Shown: piece after piece, positions 18,915-27,974 of the stretch
How the letters are laid out: each line of letters starts with the position of its first letter
How positions within the stretch are numbered: the stretch's first letter is position 1
Source: Ferruginibacter yonginensis
GTDB lineage: Bacteria > Bacteroidota > Bacteroidia > Chitinophagales > Chitinophagaceae
Assembly: GCF_042651465.1 (NCBI RefSeq)
Contig: NZ_JBHSCZ010000001.1
Location: 1,302,001 to 1,366,000 of the forward strand
DNA: 64,000 nucleotides
Direction of reading: 5' to 3'
Position numbers and translations under genes: made by a program
The notes under the pieces: model-generated
Databases searched by the model: none
What the model was told of the DNA's origin: nothing
The model's input: the letters and a program-made list of their open reading frames with translations, nothing else

Positions 18915-19862
18915 CTAATCTTTAGGCAATTCATTGTTTAATTTAATGTTACGTACTTCAAAGTCCATCATCGGACCAAGGTAACTTCTTCTAAAAATCA
19001 ACTGCCCTCTTTCATATTTTAAAAATGATACAAAGCCTGCGCCCAAGCCTGTATAATTTTCTTTAATGATATAATACAAACCACGTACCAAAGGATACCT
19101 TCTATTTAAGATGGTTTCTTGTGATGGCATTACGTAAGGTTTATCATCGCAAACCTCACATTTAACGTAAGCAATTTTTACTTTTTTTAACATGGCTACT
19201 TGGTTTGGCTCCTCGGGATTACCTATTCTGTTAACACCAATAAAACCAATAGCATTTTCATGTGTAGCAACATATTCAACAACATCGTCACTGGTTTTAA
19301 CAGCCCTCACTACGCTGGTATCAAAAGCTTTACCTTTTAATACAGAATCTTCAATAAAGCGAACCGTACTTGTTTTATTTAAACCATCAAATACCAACGT
19401 TTGTGCCTTGTTGAAGTTGCCAGTTAGTTGTTGTTGTAAACGCTCTAAAGTGAACAATGTATCGCTGCTGTTTTTATTAACTATTATAGCCACAGCATCG
19501 GCTGCTACTTGGTTCCAACCTGGGTTAAAACCAAGAGAGTCCATCATGTAACGTTCTTCTTTTGGCAACAAACCACGAGTAACAATTACCAACCGTGTAG
19601 CACTGTCTTTAAAAAAATCTTTTAAACAATCTGCCTCAGATTTAAAATGAGCAATAATTTTTGTACCTGGGTTTGAAGCTTGGTACATATCAATTTGTGC
19701 TTGCAAAACTGGCGCAAATGATTCATCAACACTAACATGTATGGTACCTAAAGTAGGCGTATCAGTTATTTTTTCAACCTGTTTTTTTTCGGCACAAGCA
19801 ACCAACAACACTAAACATGTTATTGTAACAAAAACCAATTTATTTTTTATTAAAATATGCAT
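18915..19862 (-). CDS. PstS-like substrate-binding lipoprotein
   Basis: 315 residues from the ATG at 19862-19860. This start gives a clean lipoprotein signal (NKLVFVTITCLVLLVAC, Cys at about 22); the frame is open for 26 more codons upstream, but those would bury the signal. The mature part has the PBP-like phosphate-binding fold: TIHVSVDESFAPVLQAQI near the start and YPLVRGLYYIIKEN with GAGFVSFL near the end, as in PstS. No phosphate permease or ATPase genes are nearby. It begins 1 bp after the stop of a small membrane protein gene and lies between tonB and a TPR gene, so a role in the TonB energy system or in sensing is more likely than ABC phosphate import. Confidence 0.82.
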   Translation of the reverse strand: MHILIKNKLVFVTITCLVLLVACAEKKQVEKITDTPTLGTIHVSVDESFAPVLQAQIDMYQASNPGTKIIAHFKSEADCLKDFFKDSATRLVIVTRGLLPKEERYMMDSLGFNPGWNQVAADAVAIIVNKNSSDTLFTLERLQQQLTGNFNKAQTLVFDGLNKTSTVRFIEDSVLKGKAFDTSVVRAVKTSDDVVEYVATHENAIGFIGVNRIGNPEEPNQVAMLKKVKIAYVKCEVCDDKPYVMPSQETILNRRYPLVRGLYYIIKENYTGLGAGFVSFLKYERGQLIFRRSYLGPMMDFEVRNIKLNNELPKD

Positions 19863-19863
19863 G

Positions 19864-20124
19864 TTAATACTCCCTAAAATAATTTTTTTTATACCCTCTA
19901 AATATTCTGAATAAACCATAAATACAACAAACAACTCCAAAAACGGTAATCATGGTAGGGTCGTACTGGTTTATAAATTTTTCAGTACTTTTTATAGGAA
20001 AAAGAAAGAAACACCCTGCCCCAATAAGCAAAATCCCCATAACGTAGTTGGTTAAACTACGCATGCGAACTATTGCTTTTTCTCTATCTGATAATTCATT
20101 TGGTTCAAATTCTTCCAAAGCCAT
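19864..20124 (-). CDS. small two-helix membrane protein in the tonB operon
   Basis: 86 residues: an acidic N-terminus (residues 1-20), two hydrophobic helices (about 27-43, NYVMGILLIGAGCFFLF, and 58-74, MITVFGVVCCIYGLFRI) and a basic tail. Its stop abuts the start of the PstS-like gene and tonB is 46 bp upstream. No known function; it is probably an inner-membrane partner in the same unit. Confidence 0.75.
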   Translation of the reverse strand: MALEEFEPNELSDREKAIVRMRSLTNYVMGILLIGAGCFFLFPIKSTEKFINQYDPTMITVFGVVCCIYGLFRIFRGYKKNYFREY

Positions 20125-20170
20125 ATATTTATTTTAAAGTTGGCAATTTAATAATAAAAATGCTACCATA

Positions 20171-20995
20171 TTAATCTGTTGTACTAAACTTAACAGGTAT
20201 GGTAAAATAAACAGATACATTTTCGCCTTTTGTTTTACCAGGTATCCATTGTGGCATTTTCTTTAAAACCCTTATTACTTCTTCGTTAAATGCTGCACCA
20301 CCATCTTGCACCGTTTCAAATGATTTTAGAGCTCCATCATAACCTACAACAAACCTAATTTTAACGAAAACACTGCCACCTTCTTCAATATCTTGAGGAT
20401 TTTTAAGATTTCTCTCTAAAAATTTCCGCAAAGCGTCATTACCACCAGGGTAAGTAGGCATAACTTCTGCGAAACTGCTCGGCGTAACCTTATCTACTTT
20501 TGTTGTTATTGTAACATCACCGTCTCCAGTTTTTACATCAGTAGGTGTAACAAACACATGTGTAGGTCCTTTTACAGTATTTGTTTTATCATCAATAGCG
20601 ACAGAATCAACTAAATTGGCAATTTTATCTGCCTTATCATCTTTTGTAATGACAACATTATTTACAAATTTTTGTGACGGTTTTGCTGGTGATGTTGCTA
20701 ATTTTTTATTTACAGTAGTTTGCTTTGGTGGTTTTGGCTCCAAAGGTTTATCAACTGGTGGTTTTGGTGCTGGTTTAATGATATATGGATCCGTTATAAT
20801 TGATGGCAGCTTCACTTTATCTTTTTTTATGAGGGTAAATGAATACAACACAGCAACCATCATTAACATGCTCACCATGGCTATGCCTAAACGGTTGTTG
20901 TAAAACTTACGAAGTGCATAAGCGCCATAGGTTTTGTTTCTATTTTCAAAAATAATATCTAATACATCGGCTTGTAAAATTGTTTCGCTTTTCAT
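20171..20995 (-). CDS. tonB: TonB-family energy transducer
   Basis: 274 residues. The N-terminus (ADVLDIIFENRNKTYGAYAL) and one membrane helix (about 37-56) are typical of Bacteroidota TonB. A Pro/Lys-rich periplasmic spacer follows (PAPKPPVDKPLEPKPPKQ), and the last 90 residues form the TonB_C domain (PGGNDALRKFLERNL, then VRFVVGYDGALKSFETVQDGG-type strands and MPQWIPGKTKGENV). It transmits proton-motive force to outer-membrane receptors. ExbB/ExbD genes, often adjacent, are not next to it here. Confidence 0.9.
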   Translation of the reverse strand: MKSETILQADVLDIIFENRNKTYGAYALRKFYNNRLGIAMVSMLMMVAVLYSFTLIKKDKVKLPSIITDPYIIKPAPKPPVDKPLEPKPPKQTTVNKKLATSPAKPSQKFVNNVVITKDDKADKIANLVDSVAIDDKTNTVKGPTHVFVTPTDVKTGDGDVTITTKVDKVTPSSFAEVMPTYPGGNDALRKFLERNLKNPQDIEEGGSVFVKIRFVVGYDGALKSFETVQDGGAAFNEEVIRVLKKMPQWIPGKTKGENVSVYFTIPVKFSTTD

Positions 20996-21025
20996 TGTTT
21001 GTTTTTTTTAAAAGTTATTAAATGC

Positions 21026-21037
21026 AAGCGGCCGCTT
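21026..21037. other. 12-bp perfect palindrome upstream of tonB
   Basis: AAGCGGCCGCTT lies about 30 bp before the tonB start, in its leader. It is unusually GC-rich for this intergenic region. It could be an operator or RNA hairpin; nothing further can be said. Confidence 0.35.
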
Positions 21038-21139
21038 TAGTAGTAAGATGCTGCTGATACAATAATTCCATAACAGCTGCCAATTATATAATGGTGGCAC
21101 CAATCATAAAAACATCATATAGGCTTCATACATCCTAAT

Positions 21140-21147
21140 TATATTTG
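21140..21147 (+). promoter_or_regulatory. -7 promoter element, probably leaderless transcript
   Basis: TATATTTG matches TAnnTTTG exactly and is followed by CAAT and the ATG of the phosphatase gene. With the usual offset of a few bases, transcription would begin at or next to the start codon. Confidence 0.5.
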
Positions 21148-21151
21148 CAAT

Positions 21152-21607
21152 ATGAAAGTGTTAATGGTATGCTTGGGTAATATTTGTAGAAGCCCATTGG
21201 CCGAAGGTGTTTTAAAAGACAAAGCAAAAAAACACCAACTAAATTGGGTGATTGAAAGTGCCGGTACTAATGGATTACACAATGGTGAAGCGCCGCACCC
21301 ATTAAGCCAAAAAGTTGCCCTGCAACATGGCATTGATATTAGGGATCAAGTTAGTAGAAGATGTACTGCTACTGATTTTGATGTGTACGACAAAATTTAT
21401 GTAATGGCTGATGATGTGATGCACCAGCTAAAACAAATTGCAGGAAAAAAATTTGATGTTAACAAGGTTGATTATTTTTTAAATGAATTACAGCCCAATA
21501 GCAATGCAGCAGTGCCCGACCCTTGGTATGGTAATGAAGATGGTTACATAAAAGTGTACGACATAATCAATAAAACCTGCGATGCCATCATCGAAAAATA
21601 TAAATAA
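21152..21607 (+). CDS. low-molecular-weight protein-tyrosine phosphatase
   Basis: 151 residues, the usual size. The P-loop CLGNICRS (C7 to R13, CX5R) holds the nucleophile and phosphate-binding arginine; the general acid is the Asp of VPDPWYG near residue 128. The enzyme removes phosphate from protein tyrosines; in bacteria it often reverses a capsule or EPS tyrosine kinase, but none is nearby. Its stop is 30 bp from hisS, so the two are likely co-transcribed. Confidence 0.94.
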   Translation: MKVLMVCLGNICRSPLAEGVLKDKAKKHQLNWVIESAGTNGLHNGEAPHPLSQKVALQHGIDIRDQVSRRCTATDFDVYDKIYVMADDVMHQLKQIAGKKFDVNKVDYFLNELQPNSNAAVPDPWYGNEDGYIKVYDIINKTCDAIIEKYK

Positions 21608-21637
21608 AATTAAAATCGTTTTAAATAGTACTGTATA

Positions 21638-23008
21638 ATGACAAAGCCCAGTTTACCGCAAGGCACAAGAGATTTTGGAGCTGCCATTGTTTATAAAAGA
21701 AATTATATTTTAAATACCATACGTTCGGTATTTGAATTATATGGGTTTGAACCGCTAGAAACCCCTGCAATGGAAAACCTTGAAACACTAATGGGTAAAT
21801 ATGGTGAAGAAGGTGATAAACTCATTTTTAAAATACTTAACAATGGCTTAAGTGACCCTAAAAATATTGCCAAAGCACAAGATGGTTTTGAAAAATTATT
21901 AGAAGGTAAAAATACAGCCGCTCTTACGGAGAGGGCTTTAAAATACGACTTAACCATACCTTTTGCAAGATATGTAGCCATGAATGCTGGCTCACTTACG
22001 TTCCCTTTTAAACGTTACCAAATGCAACAAGTATGGCGTGCCGATAGGCCTCAAAAAGGCCGCTACCGTGAGTTTACACAATGCGATGCTGATGTAGTAG
22101 GAAGCCAATCATTAATAAACGAAGTGGATCTTTGCCATATTTACCACCATGTATTTAATAAACTAGGTTTAGTAAACTATACTTTAAAGGTTAATAGCAG
22201 AAAAGTTTTGGCAGCATTGGCCACCATTGCTGGTGGTGCTGATAAAATGATTGATATTACCACGGCTATTGACAAACTTGATAAAATAGGCATCGAAAAA
22301 GTAAAAATAGAATTACAAGAGAGGGGATTGAATGCAGCTGAAATTCAAACTATTGAAACGTATTTGAATATTGGAGGTAGTAATGAAGCCAAACTAGCAG
22401 CTATTTCAAAATTATTTGCAGATAATGAAATAGGGCAACAAGGTATTGCCGAACTTAATTATGTAATGCAACATTGTAAAGATGTACATATCAACATCGA
22501 CCTTACCCTTGCCCGTGGCTTAAACTATTATACTGGTATTATATTAGAAGCCAAAGCCCCAGAAACTGTAAAAATGGGCAGTATCGGTGGTGGTGGTCGC
22601 TATGATGATTTAACGGGCTTGTTTGGCGTACCTAATATACCGGGTGTGGGTGTAAGCTTTGGTATTGATAGAATTTATGATGTTTTGGATGAACTACAAC
22701 TTTTTCCTGCTACCATTGGTAATACCACCAAAGCTTTATTTTTTAACCTTGGCGATGCTGAAGCAAATGCAGCCCTAGGTTTAATGCAACAATTGCGAAA
22801 CCAACATATTGCTTGTGAGCTATACCCAGAAAAAGTGAAACTTGATAAGCAGTTCAAATATGCTGATAAAAAGCAAATACCTTTTGCCATCATTATAGGT
22901 TCGCATGAACTAGAAAACCAAACATGCATGGTAAAAAACTTACAAAAAGGCGAACAAGTTGCAGTACCTTTTACAGCATTAACAAAATATTTCGAAACTA
23001 ATATATAA
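21638..23008 (+). CDS. hisS: histidyl-tRNA synthetase
   Basis: 456 residues, class II synthetase. The start (TKPSLPQGTRDFGA) and motif 2 (VWRADRPQKGRYREFTQCD) are clear, as is the histidine A loop LARGLNYYTGIILE and motif 3 GVGVSFGIDRIYD. The C-terminal 95 residues are the anticodon-binding domain. Length is slightly above E. coli HisS (424). Confidence 0.97.
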   Translation: MTKPSLPQGTRDFGAAIVYKRNYILNTIRSVFELYGFEPLETPAMENLETLMGKYGEEGDKLIFKILNNGLSDPKNIAKAQDGFEKLLEGKNTAALTERALKYDLTIPFARYVAMNAGSLTFPFKRYQMQQVWRADRPQKGRYREFTQCDADVVGSQSLINEVDLCHIYHHVFNKLGLVNYTLKVNSRKVLAALATIAGGADKMIDITTAIDKLDKIGIEKVKIELQERGLNAAEIQTIETYLNIGGSNEAKLAAISKLFADNEIGQQGIAELNYVMQHCKDVHINIDLTLARGLNYYTGIILEAKAPETVKMGSIGGGGRYDDLTGLFGVPNIPGVGVSFGIDRIYDVLDELQLFPATIGNTTKALFFNLGDAEANAALGLMQQLRNQHIACELYPEKVKLDKQFKYADKKQIPFAIIIGSHELENQTCMVKNLQKGEQVAVPFTALTKYFETNI

Positions 23009-23060
23009 CCAAAAGGTTACTTCCGCTCAAAAAAAAGTATAAACAACAAAACTAAAAACT

Positions 23061-24731
23061 ATGCACAAACGTATGCGCTCCTTTTCTATAATGGCTTTAT
23101 TGGCTGTTGTAGTATTTTCATCTTGCTCAAAAACAAACAAACAAGGAAGGTATATTCCTAAAAATGCTGGTATTGTAATGCATATAGATGGTGCATCGCT
23201 CAATAGCAAATTACCTTGGGAAGAAATTAAAAAGAATGAAGGCTTTCAAAAAATGATTGCAGATTCAAACATTTCTGCTTTTTCAAAATCAATTTTAGAT
23301 AATCCAGAAAACAGTGGTGTTAACACAAAAACTGATATCATCGCTTTTGTAGTAAAAGATTCTGTTGGCGGTTATGTTGCTTTTGAAGGTAGCATTACAG
23401 ACGAAGTTAAGTTTAAAAAAATGCTGACTGAAGCTGCTAAAGATGCAAAAGAAAGTACTAAAGATGGTTTTACTTTTTCATCAACAGATAAAGGTGTAAT
23501 TGCTTACAATAAAGAAAAATTTATTGCTACTATTAACACTCCAGAAATCAGTGCTATGGATGGTTATAAAGAAAAACCTACTGATAGCTTAGGTAACCCA
23601 TTACCATCTACAACACCAACAAGAGATATGGCTGCGGCAACCACAGCTTTAATTAATTTAAAAGAAGATAATAGTTTGGCCGTTGATGAAAAGTTTACTG
23701 AACTTGTAAAAACAACTGGCGATATTCATTTTTGGTTGAATGCTGAACATTTTAACTCAGCTGGTGCTTTAGGTGCTGCAGCAACAATGATTAACCTAAC
23801 CAAATTATATAAAGGTGCAATTACTGCTGCTACTTTAAATTTTGACAATGGTAAAATTGTAATTGATTCAAAATCGTACGGTGGTAAAGAATTAACTGAC
23901 TTATATAAAAAATACAGCGGATCTGGTATTGATAAAAAAATGATCACCAGCATTCCATCACAAAACGTAGCAGGTTTATTTGCATTAAACTTTAAACCTG
24001 AAGGTGTAAAAGAATTTTTAAAATTACTCAACTTAGATGGTTTCTTAAACATTGGTTTAGCCCAAGCAGGATTAAACCTCGATGATTTTATTAAAGCCAA
24101 TAAAGGTGATATTTTATTTGCAGTAACTGATTTAAAGCAAGACACTATTGGCAGACCAGATGCACAAGTATTATTTGCAGCATCAATTGGCGATAAAGCA
24201 TCATTTAAAAAATTAATTGATGCAGGTAATAAATTAGGTGGTAGTATGTTAGGCGGCAGCGAATCAGAAAAAATTGTTTTTAATACTAATGACAATTACT
24301 TCGCAATATCTAACAGCAAAACCACTACAGATAGTTATTTAGCTGGTAAAGCATCATCAAACTTTAGTTTTTTTGATAAAATAAGTGAAGGCCCTATTGC
24401 TGGCTATGTAAATATTCAATACATATTAACCAGCATGAAACCATCAGCTACTTCTGACAGTTTAACTAAGGTAACCTATGATGAAAATGTAAAAATGTGG
24501 GATAATGTTATTATTAGCGGTGGTAATTTTAAAAGTGGCGGTTTAACCCAACACATTGAAATTAACTTACTCGATAAAAATACCAATAGCTTGAAACAAT
24601 TAAATGGATATGCAAGCAAAATGTATGTTATAGAAGAAAAAAAGAAAGCACAATATGCAACCATGTGGAATGATAATGACGTTATAATGGATGCACCTGC
24701 TACAGATACAACTGTAACAACTATTAAATAA
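23061..24731 (+). CDS. DUF4836-like lipoprotein
   Basis: 556 residues. A lipoprotein signal (SIMALLAVVVFSSC, Cys at about 22) precedes a mature domain beginning RYIPKNAGIVMHIDGASL, which resembles the start of DUF4836 family proteins of Bacteroidota. The rest consists of repeated alpha/beta segments with phrases such as GKIVIDSKSYGGKEL and NDNYFAISNSK; no catalytic motif is recognised. A second Met four codons in (MRSFSI) is an alternative start. The function is unknown; it is likely attached to the inner or outer membrane facing the periplasm. A terminator follows directly. Confidence 0.8.
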   Translation: MHKRMRSFSIMALLAVVVFSSCSKTNKQGRYIPKNAGIVMHIDGASLNSKLPWEEIKKNEGFQKMIADSNISAFSKSILDNPENSGVNTKTDIIAFVVKDSVGGYVAFEGSITDEVKFKKMLTEAAKDAKESTKDGFTFSSTDKGVIAYNKEKFIATINTPEISAMDGYKEKPTDSLGNPLPSTTPTRDMAAATTALINLKEDNSLAVDEKFTELVKTTGDIHFWLNAEHFNSAGALGAAATMINLTKLYKGAITAATLNFDNGKIVIDSKSYGGKELTDLYKKYSGSGIDKKMITSIPSQNVAGLFALNFKPEGVKEFLKLLNLDGFLNIGLAQAGLNLDDFIKANKGDILFAVTDLKQDTIGRPDAQVLFAASIGDKASFKKLIDAGNKLGGSMLGGSESEKIVFNTNDNYFAISNSKTTTDSYLAGKASSNFSFFDKISEGPIAGYVNIQYILTSMKPSATSDSLTKVTYDENVKMWDNVIISGGNFKSGGLTQHIEINLLDKNTNSLKQLNGYASKMYVIEEKKKAQYATMWNDNDVIMDAPATDTTVTTIK

Positions 24732-24748
24732 CCATACTAATTTTTTAT

Positions 24749-24777
24749 AAAGCCGTCATTTATGTGACGGCTTTTTT
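24749..24777 (+). terminator. Rho-independent terminator after the DUF4836-like gene
   Basis: A 10-bp stem (AAAGCCGTCA with TGACGGCTTT), 6-base loop and a T-run at 24772-24777. The T-run merges with the -7 promoter element of the next gene. Confidence 0.85.
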
Positions 24778-24784
24778 ATTTTTG
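24777..24784 (+). promoter_or_regulatory. -7 promoter element overlapping a terminator
   Basis: TATTTTTG matches TAnnTTTG exactly, begins at the last T of the preceding terminator and is only 3 bases before the ATG of the ABC ATPase gene. If used, the transcript would be leaderless or nearly so. Confidence 0.4.
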
Positions 24785-24787
24785 TTT

Positions 24788-25429
24788 ATGCTTTTATCGT
24801 TAAAAAATATAGTACCACACCATCTTGAAAAAGAAAAGGTTGCAAATTCTGCAGTATGGAACAAAACCATTGATATTACAAAAGGCAACCGCATTCAATT
24901 GGTAGCACCTAGTGGTAGCGGCAAAACATCGTTAATGCATTTTATATACGGCCTACGTAGCGATTATGATGGTGATGTTTTATTTGAAAACGAATCGCTC
25001 AAAAATATACACCCTACAAAATTAGCAGCTATAAGAGCCAACAAAATGAGTGTTATTTTTCAAGATTTACGGCTGTTTAATGAATTTACGGTGTACGAAA
25101 ACATTGCCATAAAAAAACAACTATCACCCTTTGCTGAAGCAATGCCTATTGAGGCTATGGCTGCAGCATTAGGTATTCAAAATAAACTATCACAAAAAGC
25201 CGGCACTTGTAGTTATGGCGAACAACAACGGGTTGCCATTATTAGAGCCTTGCAGCAACCTTTTGATATGATAATAATGGATGAACCTTTTAGTCATTTA
25301 GATGAAGCCAATAGCATAAAAGCAATGCAACTTATTGAGCATGCTGCTGAACAAAGAGGCGCTACAATTATTTTAGCAGACCTTGAACCTATTTCATTTT
25401 TTAAGGCCCATCAACAAATTCATCTTTAG
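24788..25429 (+). CDS. ABC transporter ATP-binding protein
   Basis: 213 residues from the ATG at 24788; a GTG 24 bases upstream lies inside the terminator hairpin and is rejected as a start. Walker A is APSGSGKTSLMHF (about residues 37-49), the Q-loop is in VIFQDLRLFNEFTVYENI, the signature is CSYGEQQRVAIIRAL, and Walker B is MIIMDEPFSHLD. The order and spacing match LolD/MacB/FtsE-type ATPases. The signature reads SYGEQ rather than SGGQQ. It pairs with the permease gene 18 bp downstream. Confidence 0.92.
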   Translation: MLLSLKNIVPHHLEKEKVANSAVWNKTIDITKGNRIQLVAPSGSGKTSLMHFIYGLRSDYDGDVLFENESLKNIHPTKLAAIRANKMSVIFQDLRLFNEFTVYENIAIKKQLSPFAEAMPIEAMAAALGIQNKLSQKAGTCSYGEQQRVAIIRALQQPFDMIIMDEPFSHLDEANSIKAMQLIEHAAEQRGATIILADLEPISFFKAHQQIHL

Positions 25430-25447
25430 TAATAAAGCAACCAACAA

Positions 25448-26647
25448 ATGAGCAACAGTACTTCCACCATAAACTACAAAACCATTGCGCCTTATTTAAA
25501 TACAGGCAGTAAAACATCCAAAATATTAAGTTATACAGGTCTTGCAGTAGGTGTGTTGTTGTTATTGTGTTGCGTTCAAATGTTTATCAACATTAATCAA
25601 TTACTAAGAGATAAAAATCCTCGTAAAAATGGGTACGACTATATTTCTGTAACCAAAACTATTACCAACGAAAATATGGGTAAGGAAAATAGGTTTACAA
25701 AAGAGGACATCAACAACATCAAAAAACAACCGTTTATTGAAGATGCAGCACCATTACTCAGTAACCAATTTAGAGCCAAAGCTAGTGCTGGTGATATCAT
25801 CCCGTTTAGTACTGATTTGTTTATTGAAGCTATTCAAGATGATTTTATAGATACCGTTCCACCTTCGTTTACTTGGCAACCAGGTCAAGTTGATGTACCC
25901 ATTATTTTTTCAGCAGATTTTTTAGAGATGTACAATGTGTTTGCACCGGCGCAAGACTTACCACAATTATCATCTGGCAGTATTGGCGCTATCAATATTT
26001 TTTTAGAGTGCACAGCACCCGATGGTACCAAGCAAACTTTTAAAGGACATATAGTTGCAGTAAGTGATAGAATTAACTCTTTTTTAGTGCCACAAAGTTT
26101 TTTAAACTGGGGCAATAAAATGTTTAGCACAGTGCCAGAGCAGCCGGCAGCAAGGGTATACATAAAAACGACCGATGCCAATAGTGCTGAGTTATTGAAC
26201 TTTCTTGCACAAAATAACTACCATGTAAATAAGGATAAAACAAAATTTGGGCGCATTAAAACCACCTTACAAGCCATTGTAGCTGGCCTTGGAGGGTTAG
26301 CGGTGTTGGTGGTGTTATTATCAATATTGTTGTTTTCATTTTACTTACAATTAATGATCAGTAAAAGCAAACAAAACTTGCAACTATTGCTGCAGCTAGG
26401 GTATGCACCTATATGGCTGAGTAAAACTGTTGCTAAAAAATGGATACCCGTTTTCGCATTTATTATTGGCAGTGCATTCATAGCAACGAGTATTTTTCAA
26501 TATTTATTTCAACAAAACTTTGCAGCAGGCAAAGAAGTGTTAAGTGCTTTTGTACACCCTTATGTGATAGTGTTAACCATACTTTTATACGCTGTTAGTA
26601 TTTGGGCCAACTTTAGCTTAATCAAAAAACAATTGTACCAATTATAA
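25448..26647 (+). CDS. ABC permease-like membrane protein, FtsX/MacB type
   Basis: 399 residues: a first membrane helix at about 27-50 (ILSYTGLAVGVLLLLCCVQM), a large extracytoplasmic domain (50-270), then three helices (about 276-303, 330-352, 370-390). This one-plus-three layout is that of MacB/FtsX/LolC permeases. It follows the ABC ATPase in the same direction, and the two probably form a homodimeric exporter or mechanotransmission complex. The substrate is unknown. Confidence 0.8.
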   Translation: MSNSTSTINYKTIAPYLNTGSKTSKILSYTGLAVGVLLLLCCVQMFININQLLRDKNPRKNGYDYISVTKTITNENMGKENRFTKEDINNIKKQPFIEDAAPLLSNQFRAKASAGDIIPFSTDLFIEAIQDDFIDTVPPSFTWQPGQVDVPIIFSADFLEMYNVFAPAQDLPQLSSGSIGAINIFLECTAPDGTKQTFKGHIVAVSDRINSFLVPQSFLNWGNKMFSTVPEQPAARVYIKTTDANSAELLNFLAQNNYHVNKDKTKFGRIKTTLQAIVAGLGGLAVLVVLLSILLFSFYLQLMISKSKQNLQLLLQLGYAPIWLSKTVAKKWIPVFAFIIGSAFIATSIFQYLFQQNFAAGKEVLSAFVHPYVIVLTILLYAVSIWANFSLIKKQLYQL

Positions 26648-26649
26648 AT

Positions 26650-27846
26650 TTATACAATGTTTTCATAAATGATGGCAGCACCTTGTCCTACACCAATACA
26701 CATGGTAGCTAACCCATATTTACTTTTTCGCTTTTGCATTTCGTGTAATAAGGTGGTACTAATGCGAACGCCACTACAGCCTAATGGGTGCCCAATAGCA
26801 ATTGCACCACCATTCACATTTACTTTAGCAGCATCAATACCTAACTCTTTTATACAAGCTAAGCTTTGAGATGCGAATGCTTCGTTTAATTCAGCAATAT
26901 CAATATCCGCAATAGTGAGCCCTGCTCTTGACAAAGCTTTTTGTGTAGCAGGCACCGGGCCAATACCCATTACAGAGGGTTCAACACCTGCTACAGCCAT
27001 GCTTACAATTTTAGCTATTGGCTTTAATTGGTATTGCTCCACAGCTGCGGCAGATGCTAATAACATAGCTGCAGCACCATCGTTAATACCACTACTATTA
27101 CCTGCTGTTACGGTACCATCTTTAATAAAAGCAGGTTTTAAAGTGGCTAATTTTTCTGCTGATGATAAACGTGGGTGTTCATCTTTATCAAACACAACGG
27201 TCGATTTACCTTGTACAACATTTACAGGTATTATTTCATTTGCAAAAGCACCAGCTTGGTGTGCTGCCTCATACTTAGCTTGACTTTCAACCGCAAATTG
27301 ATCTTGTGCAGTCCTACTAATATTCCATTGTTTGGCAACATTTTCAGCGGTTTCACCCATAGTGTAGGGGTAATATAAATCGCTTAGTTGGCTGTTTATA
27401 AAACGCCAGCCCATGGTGGTATCAAAAATCTGTGCATTTCTATCAAAGGCGCTGGTGCTTTTTGGCATTACAAACGGAGCCCTACTCATACTCTCCACAC
27501 CACCTGCAATCATTAATTCGGCATCGCCACATGCAATGGCACGAGCACTATCCATTATTGCTTGTAAACCACTAGCACATAACCTATTAACCGTGTTACC
27601 TGCAACTGTTACCGGCAAACCAGCCAATAATGCCGCCATACGAGCCACATTCCTATTATCTTCACCAGCTTGGTTGGCAGCGCCTGCAATAACATCTTCA
27701 ATAGCGTTTACATCAATGGCTTCATTACGTTTTACCAATGCTTCAATTACTAAAGCCAGCATATCATCTGGCCTAACAGTGGCTAATGTGCCACCATATT
27801 TTCCTATAGGTGTTCGTACAGCATCAATAATATATACTGGTTGCAT
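26650..27846 (-). CDS. thiolase, acetyl-CoA acyltransferase (PcaF/PaaJ-like)
   Basis: 398 residues. Nucleophile cysteine in NRLCASGLQAI (about residue 89), the histidine of NGGAIAIGHPLGCSG (about 350) and the second cysteine in MCIGVGQGAA (about 383). The ANQAGEDNRNVARMAALLAGLP segment and the TMGWRFIN stretch are closest, in my reading, to 3-oxoadipyl-CoA thiolases of aromatic degradation, but fatty-acid or acetoacetyl-CoA thiolases are similar, and no aromatic-pathway genes are in the window. It stands alone, convergent with the ABC permease gene 3 bp away. Confidence 0.92.
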   Translation of the reverse strand: MQPVYIIDAVRTPIGKYGGTLATVRPDDMLALVIEALVKRNEAIDVNAIEDVIAGAANQAGEDNRNVARMAALLAGLPVTVAGNTVNRLCASGLQAIMDSARAIACGDAELMIAGGVESMSRAPFVMPKSTSAFDRNAQIFDTTMGWRFINSQLSDLYYPYTMGETAENVAKQWNISRTAQDQFAVESQAKYEAAHQAGAFANEIIPVNVVQGKSTVVFDKDEHPRLSSAEKLATLKPAFIKDGTVTAGNSSGINDGAAAMLLASAAAVEQYQLKPIAKIVSMAVAGVEPSVMGIGPVPATQKALSRAGLTIADIDIAELNEAFASQSLACIKELGIDAAKVNVNGGAIAIGHPLGCSGVRISTTLLHEMQKRKSKYGLATMCIGVGQGAAIIYENIV

Positions 27847-27962
27847 AGTCGTAATAATTTTAAAGTGTATCGCTTTTTTAAGAAATGCAAAGAAACAAAT
27901 AAATTTTGGCAGCAGGTAATATTACAACCAAGCACTTGCAAAAGCTTGTAAAATGTTTGAAT

Positions 27963-27970
27963 TATCTTTG
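27963..27970 (+). promoter_or_regulatory. -7 promoter element of rlmN, probably leaderless
   Basis: TATCTTTG matches TAnnTTTG exactly and is followed by CAAT and the rlmN ATG, the same arrangement as at the phosphatase gene. Confidence 0.5.
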
Positions 27971-27974
27971 CAAT

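Noticed and set aside
23726..24295. 189-codon minus-strand frame opposite the DUF4836-like gene
   Set aside because: It is a mirror of the coding bias of the real gene and has no domain or start context.
24764..24787. GTG start for the ABC ATPase giving eight extra residues
   Set aside because: It lies inside the terminator hairpin of the previous gene and before the promoter element; the ATG at 24788 fits the family start.
26650..27846. Naming the thiolase pcaF outright
   Set aside because: The sequence looks close to 3-oxoadipyl-CoA thiolases, but no aromatic-degradation genes are adjacent, so the substrate is left open.
27413..27919. 168-codon plus-strand frame opposite the thiolase gene
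   Set aside because: The thiolase on the other strand has all catalytic motifs; the plus frame has none.
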